Below are positions 1-9,098 of a stretch of 64,000 nt of DNA, piece after piece; position 1 is the first letter of the stretch; each line of letters opens with the position of its first letter. Origin of the DNA: Paenibacillus sp. FSL K6-3182 (GTDB lineage: Bacteria; Bacillota; Bacilli; Paenibacillales; Paenibacillaceae). A program made the translations under genes and the position numbers. Under the pieces are notes generated by a model that did not search any database, had not been told where the DNA came from, and saw only the letters and a program-made list of their open reading frames with translations. Location: the NCBI RefSeq assembly GCF_037976325.1, contig NZ_CP150265.1, forward strand, positions 3,777,501-3,841,500, in the 5' to 3' direction.

Positions 1-2080
1 GCCTCCGAGACAGCAGCACGTAACGATTGCGGAGTGACATGCCTTCAAACCAGCCAGCTCCAATATCAGCAGGTATCCCCGGGGATAATCGTCTCGACAC
101 CTCTCGTGCTAACCGTTCATGATCGATTAGGTTTCGCTCAAGCAGCAAAGCGAATGCTAGACCTGACAGTTTAGCATTCCGATCATCGCGATAAGCAAGC
201 TCCTCTAGTTGCTGTACCCATCGCTCGTCATCCACCACCTCAAAGTGCTGCTGTGATACAGTATGCATATCGATGATCGCTGAAGCCATATTTGCCGCGG
301 CATCGTCACTGCAAATCGACGAATCAACAAGGAGCAGCGTACCTCTTAAGAAAAGCTGTTGAAGAAGAGGTACTAACACATCCGTATTCATTTTTCGAAC
401 ATCGCCAAATTGTACGAGAATAGATAATTCACGAAGTGTCCCTGCGATTTGAGTATAGTCACCAGATTCAACTGCCAGCTCTTGCAGTGTGCGACGCGCA
501 TCTTCCATAGATGCGGGCAGCCCGCATTGCCATGCTGCCTTAACGAGCGCCGCAGCGTTTAATATGTTAGTGCTCTGCGCTAAAGACTCCTTAATGGAGA
601 AAGCAGCTGCGAGTTCGATCGTCTCCCCTTTCATGATGGACTCAACGATCTCAATCTCGGCTTCTGGCGTCCAGCAGAGCACCCAGTGTTCTGCCCATGT
701 TGCGCCGTCCTGCTTGACTGCGCGTTTCTTAGCAAAGCTAATCGATAGGAGCTGAAGACGCTCAAGAAAAAAAGATCTTCTTAAATCAAGAAAAGCAGCA
801 TCCTCGGATTTCACTCTTCTGTTCTCTCGTAGATCCAGCTCAAGGTCAGTTGCTACCGTCGTTTTATATTTTTCCAGTTTTAACGATTTCAAGTTTCGAT
901 TAAGATCCTCTTGAATAGGAGTTTGGCTGATTCCGTCGGGCAAAGCACCAATAGCAGTACCAATATTCGTTCTTGCAAGCGCATCTGCTACAATCGAAAG
1001 CTCGCCATATCCAAGACAAGTAATGGCGGCATCTTGAAGATCACGCAGCGTCGGCAATCTTCCTCCGTGCAGGGATGCCAGTGATTCAGCTAGTCTTACT
1101 GCTTCGATAACGGAAGCTGCGGAACGGAAATTCCCGCTCTGCCGCATATAACCTGCAATCGTTGCTAGATAAGCGGAAGACAACTTTCCAAGGTCACCAC
1201 TGACTAAACATTGCCAAGCAAGCTCAAAATAGGACGGTGCCGCGTTACCCGCTCCATAGCCTGAATGACTGGATAACTTATAATACGAATAGGGCATAAG
1301 CGTCAGCTTGGTCTGAATCTTAGGCAATGCTGCTGCTTCTTGCTCAGTCATGCCATCCAATTCCGCTTCGAGTGCTGATACATGATACGCTCCGGTAACA
1401 ACTACAATTCGCTCTGCTGGAATGCCTCCTTCTATCGCCTCAGCAATTCGTGCACGCATGTAAGCTTCGCGAATTTCATTATGAGCGGCCTCTAGCGGTG
1501 TATATATCCGTTCATCCGTCTCAGATAGCTGCCTCATCTCACTTGAAAAGGCATGAATAGCATGGCGGTAGGTATTAGGCTCGCTGCTATGTTCAAACGA
1601 ACGTTCCCAATAGGTTTCGTAATCGGATTCTCCCGCTGATATAGCCACTTGCTCATAACGATCATTGATTTGTTCACGATGCGAGCGGGCACCTTCGGCA
1701 TAATCTTCTTTTTCACTAGCAGCACTTAATTTCAAGTGAAGGCTAACCGATATATCAGACGGCAAATCGATAAATCTGGCTTCAACCCCATTTCTAGCTG
1801 CCCATACGAATGCTTGATACTCAGGGGAATACTCCGCTAACGGAAAAACAAGCGTACGGATTGGCAATTGATCGGTATATGCTAATATGGCAATGGGCGG
1901 CTTTACACCCTTTAATGTGATTTGACTAATGAGCTCCGTTGCATCCGATGGCCCTTCTACGAGTACCAGCAGCGGCTTAACTTCTTTAAGAAAAGTTTGC
2001 AGATGAAATGCCCCGGTCGGTGAGAGATGCCGTACGCCGAACAAATGAACGCCGTAATTGGATACGGCAGCCGTACTCAC
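1..2080 (-). CDS. DUF5682-type protein, 3' end cut by window
   Basis: The frame is open for 693 codons from a GTG at 2080 down to base 1 without a stop, so the C-terminus lies outside the window. The GTG overlaps the stop of the MoxR gene (GTGA), a usual sign of translational coupling. The N-terminal third shows GVRHLSP at residues 15-21, LVLVEGPSD around E42, YMRAR at 207-211 and VVVTGAYHV ending near H233. This GxxH / E / R / GxxH pattern resembles the TIKI/TraB/PrgY hydrolase-like superfamily. The rest is helical and poorly conserved to my eye. DUF5682-type proteins are known to sit beside MoxR ATPases, SWIM proteins and vWA proteins, and a vWA gene may follow off the window. The biochemical function is unknown. 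Family assignment is from memory of this gene neighbourhood. Confidence 0.8.
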   Translation of the reverse strand, partial: MSTAAVSNYGVHLFGVRHLSPTGAFHLQTFLKEVKPLLVLVEGPSDATELISQITLKGVKPPIAILAYTDQLPIRTLVFPLAEYSPEYQAFVWAARNGVEARFIDLPSDISVSLHLKLSAASEKEDYAEGARSHREQINDRYEQVAISAGESDYETYWERSFEHSSEPNTYRHAIHAFSSEMRQLSETDERIYTPLEAAHNEIREAYMRARIAEAIEGGIPAERIVVVTGAYHVSALEAELDGMTEQEAAALPKIQTKLTLMPYSYYKLSSHSGYGAGNAAPSYFELAWQCLVSGDLGKLSSAYLATIAGYMRQSGNFRSAASVIEAVRLAESLASLHGGRLPTLRDLQDAAITCLGYGELSIVADALARTNIGTAIGALPDGISQTPIQEDLNRNLKSLKLEKYKTTVATDLELDLRENRRVKSEDAAFLDLRRSFFLERLQLLSISFAKKRAVKQDGATWAEHWVLCWTPEAEIEIVESIMKGETIELAAAFSIKESLAQSTNILNAAALVKAAWQCGLPASMEDARRTLQELAVESGDYTQIAGTLRELSILVQFGDVRKMNTDVLVPLLQQLFLRGTLLLVDSSICSDDAAANMASAIIDMHTVSQQHFEVVDDERWVQQLEELAYRDDRNAKLSGLAFALLLERNLIDHERLAREVSRRLSPGIPADIGAGWFEGMSLRNRYVLLSRR

Positions 2081-3168
2081 GAACTCAGCTCACGGCAAGC
2101 ACGATATAGCCCTCGCCACTCGGCTCCCCGTTTTTTCATCACATTTTCCAAATATTCCTTCCACACCGCATCATCTTTTGATTCATCCTTAACGACAGCT
2201 CCAAGCAGACCGGCAGCAAGGTCCTCCTCAGCAACCTGCCCATCCCCAAAGCTGCTTGCCAGCGCCATACTATTAATAAGCAAGGATATTGCTTCCGCAG
2301 TTGAGATTGCACCACTTGGCTGCTTCAGCTTCTCTTTGCCATCTAGTGTCATCCCGCTGCGCAGCTCGCGGAAAATGGTCACAACCTTACGTACAGCTTC
2401 CTCCTCAGGAACAGCCTCACCGAGCCGATAATTGGAAGCAATCTCGCTTACCCGTTTGCGCACAATGGCTACTTCCGTATCCAAATCTGATGGTGCCGGC
2501 AGCACAACGATGTTGAAACGCCGCTTCAAAGCGGCGGACATATCGTTGACACCGCGGTCACGCGTATTTGCGGTTGCAATAATGGAGAAACCTCTTGCAG
2601 CTGGAATATCTCTTCCTAGCTCAGGTACAGAAATCGTCTTCTCCGATAAAATGGAAATCAAAGCATCCTGTACCTCTGAAGCGCAGCGTGATATTTCTTC
2701 AAACCGTGAAATGCCTCCTGCCTCCATTGCACGATAGATCGGACTTTTGACAAGCGCTTCCTCGGACGGACCATTAGCAAGAAGCATTGCATAATTCCAT
2801 GAGTATCGTACCTGTTCTTCACTTGTACCAGCGGTTCCTTGAATAACCTTAGATGAATCGCCATGAATGGCCGCCGTCAAATTTTCCGAGAGCCATGACT
2901 TTGCTGTTCCCGGCTCACCTATAAGCAATAAGGCTCGGTCAGTAAGCAGTGTCGCAATCGCAATTTCAACGAGTCTTGTGTGACCAATGTATTTTGGCGT
3001 AATATCTACCTTGCCAGCTCGGCCACCTGTAATAAAAGTTAATACAGCCCGTGGTGACAGCTGCCAGCCTGCCGGTTTCTCCCCAGTGTCATGTTTCTTC
3101 AGTGCTTCGAGTTCATGTGCATATAACTGCTCTGCAGGCAGCCTTAAGATAGTTTGTTTTTGATCCAT
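2077..3168 (-). CDS. MoxR-family AAA+ ATPase
   Basis: A 363-residue AAA+ ATPase of the MoxR class, cytoplasmic chaperone-like motors that remodel or activate partners, often together with vWA proteins. Walker A is GEPGTAKS at residues 84-91. The Walker B region is SRFEEIS at about 154-160, with RFEE where the usual form is hhhhDE. Sensor 1 is IIATANTRDRG near 196-206, followed by the arginine-rich ALKRRF segment. The start overlaps the end of the upstream helical-repeat gene by 25 bases, and its own stop overlaps the DUF5682 start, so the four genes look like one transcript. This is a different MoxR branch from the one at 44.7-45.6 kb, which belongs to the MoxR-DUF58 type. ATPase identity is secure; the substrate is unknown. 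Confidence 0.93.
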   Translation of the reverse strand: MDQKQTILRLPAEQLYAHELEALKKHDTGEKPAGWQLSPRAVLTFITGGRAGKVDITPKYIGHTRLVEIAIATLLTDRALLLIGEPGTAKSWLSENLTAAIHGDSSKVIQGTAGTSEEQVRYSWNYAMLLANGPSEEALVKSPIYRAMEAGGISRFEEISRCASEVQDALISILSEKTISVPELGRDIPAARGFSIIATANTRDRGVNDMSAALKRRFNIVVLPAPSDLDTEVAIVRKRVSEIASNYRLGEAVPEEEAVRKVVTIFRELRSGMTLDGKEKLKQPSGAISTAEAISLLINSMALASSFGDGQVAEEDLAAGLLGAVVKDESKDDAVWKEYLENVMKKRGAEWRGLYRACRELSS

Positions 3169-4970
3169 GCTAGAATTCCCGCTCCTTCTGGTTTCGATTC
3201 AAGTTCCGCTGGCTTAGCGGCAATGTGTCCGGCTAGCTGCTTTAATTGGTCACGAGAGTACTCGCTTGACATTTTATCCGCGATTAGCTGAAGCCTATCC
3301 GCAAATTCCCCCGGAAGCAAAGCAATTAATAGCTGCAAATCTCGGTCCATATAATAAAAAGATTTTTGCGTAGAAAGCTCCAGTGATGACATTAGCATCT
3401 CTGGCGTATCAGTATGTCCAAGCCGGAATAACGTGTACAAAATATGAATTGAACGCTGCTTCATCAGTTGTGGCGCTACTTTTGCTTTGTCGACTAAATA
3501 GTGGATTGCCCTCTCATTAGGGCGTTCCACTAATCGGCATACAAGCTCTTCCTCATTTAATGTGATAAAGCGATCTGCCCATCTCGCATCCCAGCTCCAT
3601 TGATTTTGATGCTGCGTAAATGCGGCTTGCACAACCGTATGAGGAGTAAGTTCATATATGGCTTGTATTAGCTCGCGTGCAGCTTTACTCTTTTTCTCTT
3701 CTACATAGCCTTCATACCTGTCAAAAACATCTGCAGGGCTTAATACTTGTCGTGCGGCTTTGAACGAATACGCGATCAAATAGGCGCGGCGATTGCGAAG
3801 CTCATGAAGAAACACTAATGCCTCATCATTTTTGGAATCTAATAATATTTGAGCTGCTTGACTCATCAATGGTTCCATTTCTTTGAAAGAAAGGAGATCA
3901 TTATCTAGCATATGCATCAGAAATTCTCTAACGGTTTGAACATCTGCTTTGGATTGAAAGCAAGTGATGACGCTGCTGAACTTTTCTTGGAAGCCCGTAT
4001 CTTGTTTAGCTGAAACGACATGTTCAGCCAGCTCTAAACCATAAGCCAACATTTGCTCGGTTAATGCTGGAAGCTCACACGCTTGAATGGGAGCTATGGC
4101 AATGTCTGTATCTTTTTTCTTTAGTGATTCCATCAAACGGTCAACGACTTGTGTAGAAGCGAAGCGGGACAATGCCATTAAAGCTGCGCTGCGAATCTCT
4201 TTTTTTCGGTCATGCGACAGATCGAGCAAATGTTCCTCGAAGCTAGGCAAACCAGCCGTAAGCGATATCGCAGCTATACGTACCGGCAATCCTCCATCCT
4301 TCTGCGCTGCCAGCAGAGTTGGCCATAGTTCCTTCTCGTCCTTCGCCAGCTTATAAAGGCATACGAGCATTCTCGCGTCGCCGCTGCCTCCCTGCATATC
4401 GAATTCCGAATGCAGAATTGGCAAGGCAGCTGAACCAAGAAGTGGGATGACATGATCTGCGACATATTCAGCAATTTCAGAATAGCTGTCTCTCAATGCG
4501 TTGACTGCTGGTGCGAATGTTCTTACATCGTTGAACAGTCCTGCCTCAACCCCTTGTTTAATGGCTTCGAGCCGATTGGGGCCGCGAAGCGTCAGCGAAT
4601 CAATGAGCGGCTTAAGCTTTCGATAAGGGATCGTCGTGATCGTTTTGTTATTTGCTGCTTCTATTCCAACGGGCAGCAGCTCACCTGGCGCTTCAATAGA
4701 GCTTTGTGTATGCAAGACCGCTTGCAGCAATACCGTTAAATCCAGCAGCTTGTCAGCCGCATTCTCTTGCTGAGCCCTCGTAACATTATCGACTTCTTCT
4801 GCAATTCGTTTGAAAATGGGTGCCTTTTCACCAAATTGCTGCAGCTGTGGGAGCGATCGTCTCAAACGCGTATCATCTGCCGCCATGCCCGCACCTGCTA
4901 TGACTAAACGGCGTACGTCTTCATACAAATCTCGCAATAATGGAATACTCATATTTTGCTCCTTCGTCAA
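3144..4970 (-). CDS. HEAT-like helical-repeat protein of the MoxR/SWIM cluster
   Basis: A 608-residue, almost wholly alpha-helical protein without signal peptide or membrane segment. Around residues 190-290 it shows repeated helical pairs in the style of HEAT repeats, for example LPVRIAAISLTAGLPSFEEH and IRSAALMALSRFASTQVVDR. No catalytic motif was recognised. It probably acts as a scaffold or adaptor for the MoxR ATPase encoded next. In actinobacterial versions of this cluster the equivalent position is held by a DUF5691 protein, and this may be the Firmicute counterpart; that link is inferred from gene order. It starts only 3 bases after the SWIM gene stop. The annotated ATG could be replaced by the methionine at codon 7 (MSIPLLRDLY), since both are preceded by purine-rich sequence. 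Confidence 0.8.
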   Translation of the reverse strand: MTKEQNMSIPLLRDLYEDVRRLVIAGAGMAADDTRLRRSLPQLQQFGEKAPIFKRIAEEVDNVTRAQQENAADKLLDLTVLLQAVLHTQSSIEAPGELLPVGIEAANNKTITTIPYRKLKPLIDSLTLRGPNRLEAIKQGVEAGLFNDVRTFAPAVNALRDSYSEIAEYVADHVIPLLGSAALPILHSEFDMQGGSGDARMLVCLYKLAKDEKELWPTLLAAQKDGGLPVRIAAISLTAGLPSFEEHLLDLSHDRKKEIRSAALMALSRFASTQVVDRLMESLKKKDTDIAIAPIQACELPALTEQMLAYGLELAEHVVSAKQDTGFQEKFSSVITCFQSKADVQTVREFLMHMLDNDLLSFKEMEPLMSQAAQILLDSKNDEALVFLHELRNRRAYLIAYSFKAARQVLSPADVFDRYEGYVEEKKSKAARELIQAIYELTPHTVVQAAFTQHQNQWSWDARWADRFITLNEEELVCRLVERPNERAIHYLVDKAKVAPQLMKQRSIHILYTLFRLGHTDTPEMLMSSLELSTQKSFYYMDRDLQLLIALLPGEFADRLQLIADKMSSEYSRDQLKQLAGHIAAKPAELESKPEGAGILAWIKNKLS

Positions 4971-4973
4971 CCA

Positions 4974-6413
4974 TTAATAGAATAAGCGGATCATTTCTTG
5001 TTCGGTAATTAGAGCCAGAGGCTGTGCCAGCAGCCTTCCTTCTGCGAGACGATCCTCGAACATGACAAGTACCGCCACATTTGCAAGCAGCTCTTTATCT
5101 AAATTACGGAGTAAAGGCAATGTAGGATGATTCAGCCTTGAGATGGCATCAAGTGGAAGCCTAGCTCCTTGCTCATCAACTAGAACATATCCGCCTTCCG
5201 AATTTGCCACCTGAGCAGCATGAAGCAGCATGACCGGGTTGCGGTCTGCTAATGGATTTTTGAGCTGATTTTTCACCGTTTTTACTGCCGCTGAATAGGA
5301 TCGCTCTGCATATGAATGAATAACAACACGATCACTTGGTATCAATTCACGCATGGTCATCTCTTCCCAGCGAACCCGTTTATTCAAATCGCCTGGATAA
5401 GCGAATAACTCCTTCGTTTGGACGACCATAAAGCAGCTATCCTCTTCCTTCATATGTTTGGCTGCACGGAAAGGCCGATAGCTGCGTGTGATAACGATTT
5501 CTCCATCTTGAAGCTGCAGCCAATATCCTTCATCCACATGCTCACCGCGTGCTTCGTCGGAATAGGAGCGAAAAGAAAGCTGTACAAGCTCAGCTGCTTC
5601 ACGGAGAAGTCCATGCTCACGCAGCTCAGCTAACTGCCATGCATGGCCAATTTTTTCTTCAAGTGGGCTTGAGATATCCATTGGGATGCTCGAATCTTCC
5701 ATTCGCGCCTTCAAATAATCCCGGCTGCGCTTAATTAAAGCATGCATAGCAGCTAGCTGTTCACAAACCTCCGAATAAATCGTCTCCGGATTCTCACTTG
5801 AGCCTACTAAAACCAATATCTCTCGAAATGCTGCTTGGAGCCCGGGTATGTAGTGATTGCCAAGCTGTTTTGCTTGCTCCTCATGCATATGAAGAGAGCG
5901 TTTATCCAACGAAGCTAAACCACTTTGCACGATTTGCTGCACAAGCTTGTGAACGAGCTCGACCCCTTCAAGCTGTGAAGCGAGTTTCTTGATAAGAGCG
6001 TTTTTGTTAACCTTGCGTTTAGTCTCTGTACCTGCTGGAATCGCGGCAGCTTCCTTCTTTTTCTCTTCACGCTTGTCCGCTTTCTCGCGCTTATCTGCAA
6101 TATCCGCAGGTATCTCTTCCGTTGAAAAAGCCTTTCCTCCAGCATATGCATACAAAAGTCCTAATATATGTTTGCATGGAAATTGACGGCTTGGACAGGA
6201 GCAGCGAAATACAGGTTGTTCGGCTTTTACGAAGTCAACGGAGCAGCTATAGGGCTCTTTGCCGCTTCCCTTACATTCCCCAAATAGCAACAACCCGTCT
6301 TCCGTACGGCATAACTTCTGAAAGCTGTTTTTGCGTACGAGATCGTTACCGTTTTTGATTGCTCCCGCATTGGGTGCCATTGCATCGATGAAAGCTTCAG
6401 TAAGATGGGTCAT
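4974..6413 (-). CDS. SWIM zinc-finger protein
   Basis: A 479-residue cytoplasmic protein with a SWIM zinc finger near the N-terminus. The motif FRCSCPSRQFPCKH gives the CxCx(n)CxH ligand set (C71, C73, C80, H82 from the ATG used here). SWIM fingers bind DNA or proteins and are found with chromatin-like ATPases and MoxR systems. A lysine/glutamate-rich linker (about 125-150) separates the finger from a long helical C-terminal region without recognisable catalytic residues. The frame is open up to a GTG at 6425, but the ATG at 6413 has GAGGG five bases upstream and is preferred. This is the first gene of the four-gene minus-strand operon. It is followed 3 bases later by the helical-repeat gene, so the proteins probably work together. 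Confidence 0.85.
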   Translation of the reverse strand: MTHLTEAFIDAMAPNAGAIKNGNDLVRKNSFQKLCRTEDGLLLFGECKGSGKEPYSCSVDFVKAEQPVFRCSCPSRQFPCKHILGLLYAYAGGKAFSTEEIPADIADKREKADKREEKKKEAAAIPAGTETKRKVNKNALIKKLASQLEGVELVHKLVQQIVQSGLASLDKRSLHMHEEQAKQLGNHYIPGLQAAFREILVLVGSSENPETIYSEVCEQLAAMHALIKRSRDYLKARMEDSSIPMDISSPLEEKIGHAWQLAELREHGLLREAAELVQLSFRSYSDEARGEHVDEGYWLQLQDGEIVITRSYRPFRAAKHMKEEDSCFMVVQTKELFAYPGDLNKRVRWEEMTMRELIPSDRVVIHSYAERSYSAAVKTVKNQLKNPLADRNPVMLLHAAQVANSEGGYVLVDEQGARLPLDAISRLNHPTLPLLRNLDKELLANVAVLVMFEDRLAEGRLLAQPLALITEQEMIRLFY

Positions 6414-6512
6414 AGTTTCCCTCACTCGTTTATGTTTGATTTCATTCGTTTATTTCCACAAAACACGTATCATTTCCTGCTTTTGGGTTCATTTACAACG
6501 TTTAAAACAAAG

Positions 6513-6537
6513 AAAAACCCAGGCGCATGCGCCTGGG
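6513..6537 (-). terminator. Rho-independent terminator
   Basis: A perfect 20-base palindrome (cccaggcgcatgcgcctggg, 6518-6537) is followed on the minus strand by TTTTTCTTTG. It lies 8 bases after the aldo/keto reductase stop and ends that transcript, separating it from the SWIM operon. Confidence 0.9.
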
Positions 6538-6544
6538 CTGAGTA

Positions 6545-7549
6545 TTACCATGGAATATCTCCAATATTGTGCATAATAGCGTCGATCTGGGCTAATTCTT
6601 CAGTAGACAGCGAAGCACTTTCCAGTGCCTTTACATTCTCTTCAATCTGGCTTACACGGCTGACACCAATTAATGCTGAGGTAACTCCACCTTCACGCAA
6701 AGCCCATGTTAATGCCAATTGGGATAAGGTTTGTCCCCTTCTTGCCGCTAGCTGCTCTAGGCTGCGGAATTTTTGAACCCGCTCTGCCGTGATCGCTTCT
6801 GGTTTCATCGCGCTGGAAGCTGCACTCGATTCCGCTTCGATTTTATCGACATATTTATTCGTCAGCTGTCCTCTTCCAAGCGGGCAATAAGCGATCGAGC
6901 CTATGCCATTCTCAGAAAGTACATCCTGCAAACCGTCTTCAATCCAACGGTTCAGCATTGAGTAATTAGGCTGATGAATCAGGCAAGGCGTCCCTAGCTG
7001 TTTCAAAATTTTCACAGCAGCGCTTGTCTGCTCTGCACTGTAGTTGGATAAACCAACATACAAAGCTTTACCCTGTCTTACTGCATGATCTAACGCGCCC
7101 ATTGTTTCCTCAAGCGGAGTTTCTGGATCAGGACGATGGGAATAAAATATATCGACATAATCAAGTCCCATTCTCGTTAAGCTGCGATCCAAGCTGGACA
7201 GCAAATTTTTACGTGAGCCCCATTCGCCGTAGGGACCTTCCCACATGTAATAGCCCGCTTTTGTAGAAATTAGAAGCTCATCGCGATAGGGAGCCAAATC
7301 CTTCTTATATACAGCTCCGAACGTTTCTTCAGCAGAACCGGCAGGCGGTCCATAGTTGTTTGCTAGGTCAAAATGATTAATGCCGAGATCGAACGCTTTT
7401 AAAAGCATCGCACGTGAGTTTTCAAGCGGTTGATTGCCGCCGAAATTTTGCCATAGACCAAGGGATATCGCAGGCAGCTTAATTCCACTTTTGCCTGCGC
7501 GTTTATATAACATATCGGAATAACGTGATGAATCAGCAGCATAAGGCAT
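6545..7549 (-). CDS. Aldo/keto reductase, YghZ/Gpr type
   Basis: A 334-residue NADPH-dependent aldo/keto reductase of the AKR14 group (L-glyceraldehyde 3-phosphate reductase, YghZ/MgrA). This enzyme reduces reactive aldehydes such as methylglyoxal and L-glyceraldehyde 3-phosphate. The catalytic tetrad is visible: D61 and Y66 in HFDLANNYGPP, K97 in STKAGY and H138 in YSHRPDPETP. Length and N-terminal MPYAADSSRYSDM match E. coli YghZ closely. The C-terminal SALIGVSRVSQIEENV forms the cofactor phosphate-binding segment. The gene stands alone, ends in a strong hairpin and is divergent from an AraC-family regulator whose gene begins 185 bases away, which may control it. Confidence 0.93.
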   Translation of the reverse strand: MPYAADSSRYSDMLYKRAGKSGIKLPAISLGLWQNFGGNQPLENSRAMLLKAFDLGINHFDLANNYGPPAGSAEETFGAVYKKDLAPYRDELLISTKAGYYMWEGPYGEWGSRKNLLSSLDRSLTRMGLDYVDIFYSHRPDPETPLEETMGALDHAVRQGKALYVGLSNYSAEQTSAAVKILKQLGTPCLIHQPNYSMLNRWIEDGLQDVLSENGIGSIAYCPLGRGQLTNKYVDKIEAESSAASSAMKPEAITAERVQKFRSLEQLAARRGQTLSQLALTWALREGGVTSALIGVSRVSQIEENVKALESASLSTEELAQIDAIMHNIGDIPW

Positions 7550-7733
7550 TTATCATATTCCCCTTTGTTTTTAGAATAATTTCTTTGTTTGAAACATGCT
7601 ATAATGAATACTTGCTTACGTCATTTCTTTTAAAGTATAGCTTAACGCTGCTGCAATAAGGAATGTCCACATGCAAGTCATATATGTCATAATGTAATAT
7701 GTTAGAGACCTTCAATCAAGGAAGTGACAATGA

Positions 7734-8534
7734 ATGTGCGAGCATTATGATCTGGTCTATTATTATCACGGGAAGCAGTTCTGCGAAGCTGGCTATAGCT
7801 GGGGACCCGGCGTTAAGGATCATTACAAAATTTTATTTATTCATGAAGGCAAAGGCACCTATCAGATTAACGGAAAAACATATGCCTTAAAAAAAGGACA
7901 AGGCTTTATGGTATTTCCAAATACGATATGCCATATGAAGGCGGATCTTCAAGATCCGTGGGTCTATTCGTGGATTGCTTTTCAAGGAACATGTGTTGAC
8001 GGTTTACTTGAACAGGTCCACTTAAGCAAAACGGCCCCTTCTTTCTCGTACGCTCCAGCAAATTGGTTTGAGCCTTGGTTAGAACAGTTTAATGATGCTG
8101 GGGAGCTTGAGAAAAACAGCGGTCTTGTCGTGCATAGCCTGCTCTATCGCCTTATTTCGGATTGGATCGATATGTTGACTGCGCCTAATCAAATTGGTTA
8201 TTTGCCTAAAGCAAAGGATGTTTATGTTCGCAAAGCGATCGATTATATCAAAATGAATTACTACACCAAAGTAAGCATTACTGAGCTGGCCAAGCTCATT
8301 GGCATAGACCGCATATACTTATCCGCCTTATTTAAGGAAGTTGTAAATCAATCGCCGCAAACCTACTTATTGCATTATCGAATGGCTAAAGCTTGTGATC
8401 TCATGAACAATCAACAGCTTTCGGTATCTGATATTTCCCACTCCGTCGGCTATAGCGACCCTCTTCTCTTCTCGAAAATGTTCAAAAAAGTGAAAGGGAT
8501 ATCTCCCAGTCATTATCGCAAAGAAATTGTCTAA
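7734..8534 (+). CDS. AraC-family transcriptional regulator
   Basis: A 266-residue regulator. Residues 1-150 look like the cupin-type ligand-binding domain (HYKILFIHEGKGTYQINGKTY, KKGQGFMVFPN). Residues 165-266 form the double helix-turn-helix AraC domain with VSITELAKLIGIDRIYLSALFK and the C-terminal ISHSVGYSDPLLFSKMFKK signature followed by G-x-S-P-x-x-Y-R. It starts at an ATG preceded by AAGGAAG nine bases upstream. An alternative ATG four bases earlier gives only a 6-codon frame. Members of this class with a cupin domain usually sense a sugar or related small molecule. It is divergent from the aldo/keto reductase gene; the shared 185-base region contains TATAAT at 7600-7605. Confidence 0.93.
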   Translation: MCEHYDLVYYYHGKQFCEAGYSWGPGVKDHYKILFIHEGKGTYQINGKTYALKKGQGFMVFPNTICHMKADLQDPWVYSWIAFQGTCVDGLLEQVHLSKTAPSFSYAPANWFEPWLEQFNDAGELEKNSGLVVHSLLYRLISDWIDMLTAPNQIGYLPKAKDVYVRKAIDYIKMNYYTKVSITELAKLIGIDRIYLSALFKEVVNQSPQTYLLHYRMAKACDLMNNQQLSVSDISHSVGYSDPLLFSKMFKKVKGISPSHYRKEIV

Positions 8535-8540
8535 TTTCTT

Positions 8541-8574
8541 CAAAAAAAGAGAGCCTGCAGGAGAAGGCTCTCTT
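8541..8574. terminator. Bidirectional terminator hairpin
   Basis: The stem agagagcct (8548-8556) pairs with aggctctct (8565-8573). Seven Ts follow on the minus strand and a weaker T-rich stretch on the plus strand. It sits between the convergent AraC regulator and GNAT genes and probably ends both. Confidence 0.8.
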
Positions 8575-8586
8575 CATTCTTGTTAT

Positions 8587-9015
8587 TTAATGTGATAAAT
8601 CTTTAACCATCTTAACATGCGGGATATTCTCTTCCATAAAGATGGTGGATGCTACTTCATAACCTTGCTTCTCATAAAAAGCTGCTGCTTGAACTTGTCC
8701 ATGCAGCTTCGCTTTCTTAAGCCCCTTTTCACGCGCGATCAACTCAAGCTCGTCCATAATTGCTTTGCCTAGTTTATGCATGCGGTGTGAAGCCAAAACG
8801 CAAATCCGCTCTATTTTTGCCATATCATCGACGATCCGCACTCTGCCCGTTCCAACAGGTACATTCTCGTAATATACAAGAACATGATCAGCGATTGCAT
8901 CGTATTCATCAAGCTCTACTTCCTCCGCAACACCTTGCTCTTTGACGAAGACTGTTTTTCGAATCAGGTACGCCTCTTCCAATTGCTCATCTGTCGTAAT
9001 CCGTTTTGTTTCCAT
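8587..9015 (-). CDS. GNAT acetyltransferase, YjcF-like
   Basis: A 142-residue GNAT-fold N-acetyltransferase resembling B. subtilis YjcF. It opens with a receptor-like helix (DEQLEEAYLIRKTVFVKEQGV), followed by the acetyl-CoA-binding loop RMHKLGKAIM after the ERICVL strand, and ends with AAAFYEKQGYEV and IPHVKMVKDL. The substrate is unknown; related proteins acetylate small amines. The open frame runs up to an ATG at 9033, but that start has no good ribosome site. The ATG at 9015 is preceded by GGAAGGAAAGAGAAAG and is chosen. The gene is alone and ends 13 bases before a terminator hairpin. Confidence 0.9.
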   Translation of the reverse strand: METKRITTDEQLEEAYLIRKTVFVKEQGVAEEVELDEYDAIADHVLVYYENVPVGTGRVRIVDDMAKIERICVLASHRMHKLGKAIMDELELIAREKGLKKAKLHGQVQAAAFYEKQGYEVASTIFMEENIPHVKMVKDLSH

Positions 9016-9098
9016 CTTTCTCTTTCCTTCCATAAAGAAATCTCTATAAAACTGCGACTATTCAGTCTCTAAGTATTATTATAATGCTAATTTGCTAA

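Noticed and set aside
2027..2431. 134-codon plus-strand frame at the MoxR/DUF5682 junction
   Set aside because: Serine/arginine-rich shadow of the minus-strand genes without a ribosome site.
6405..6776. 123-codon plus-strand frame across the AKR terminator
   Set aside because: It runs through a terminator hairpin and antisense to the reductase gene, with no ribosome site.
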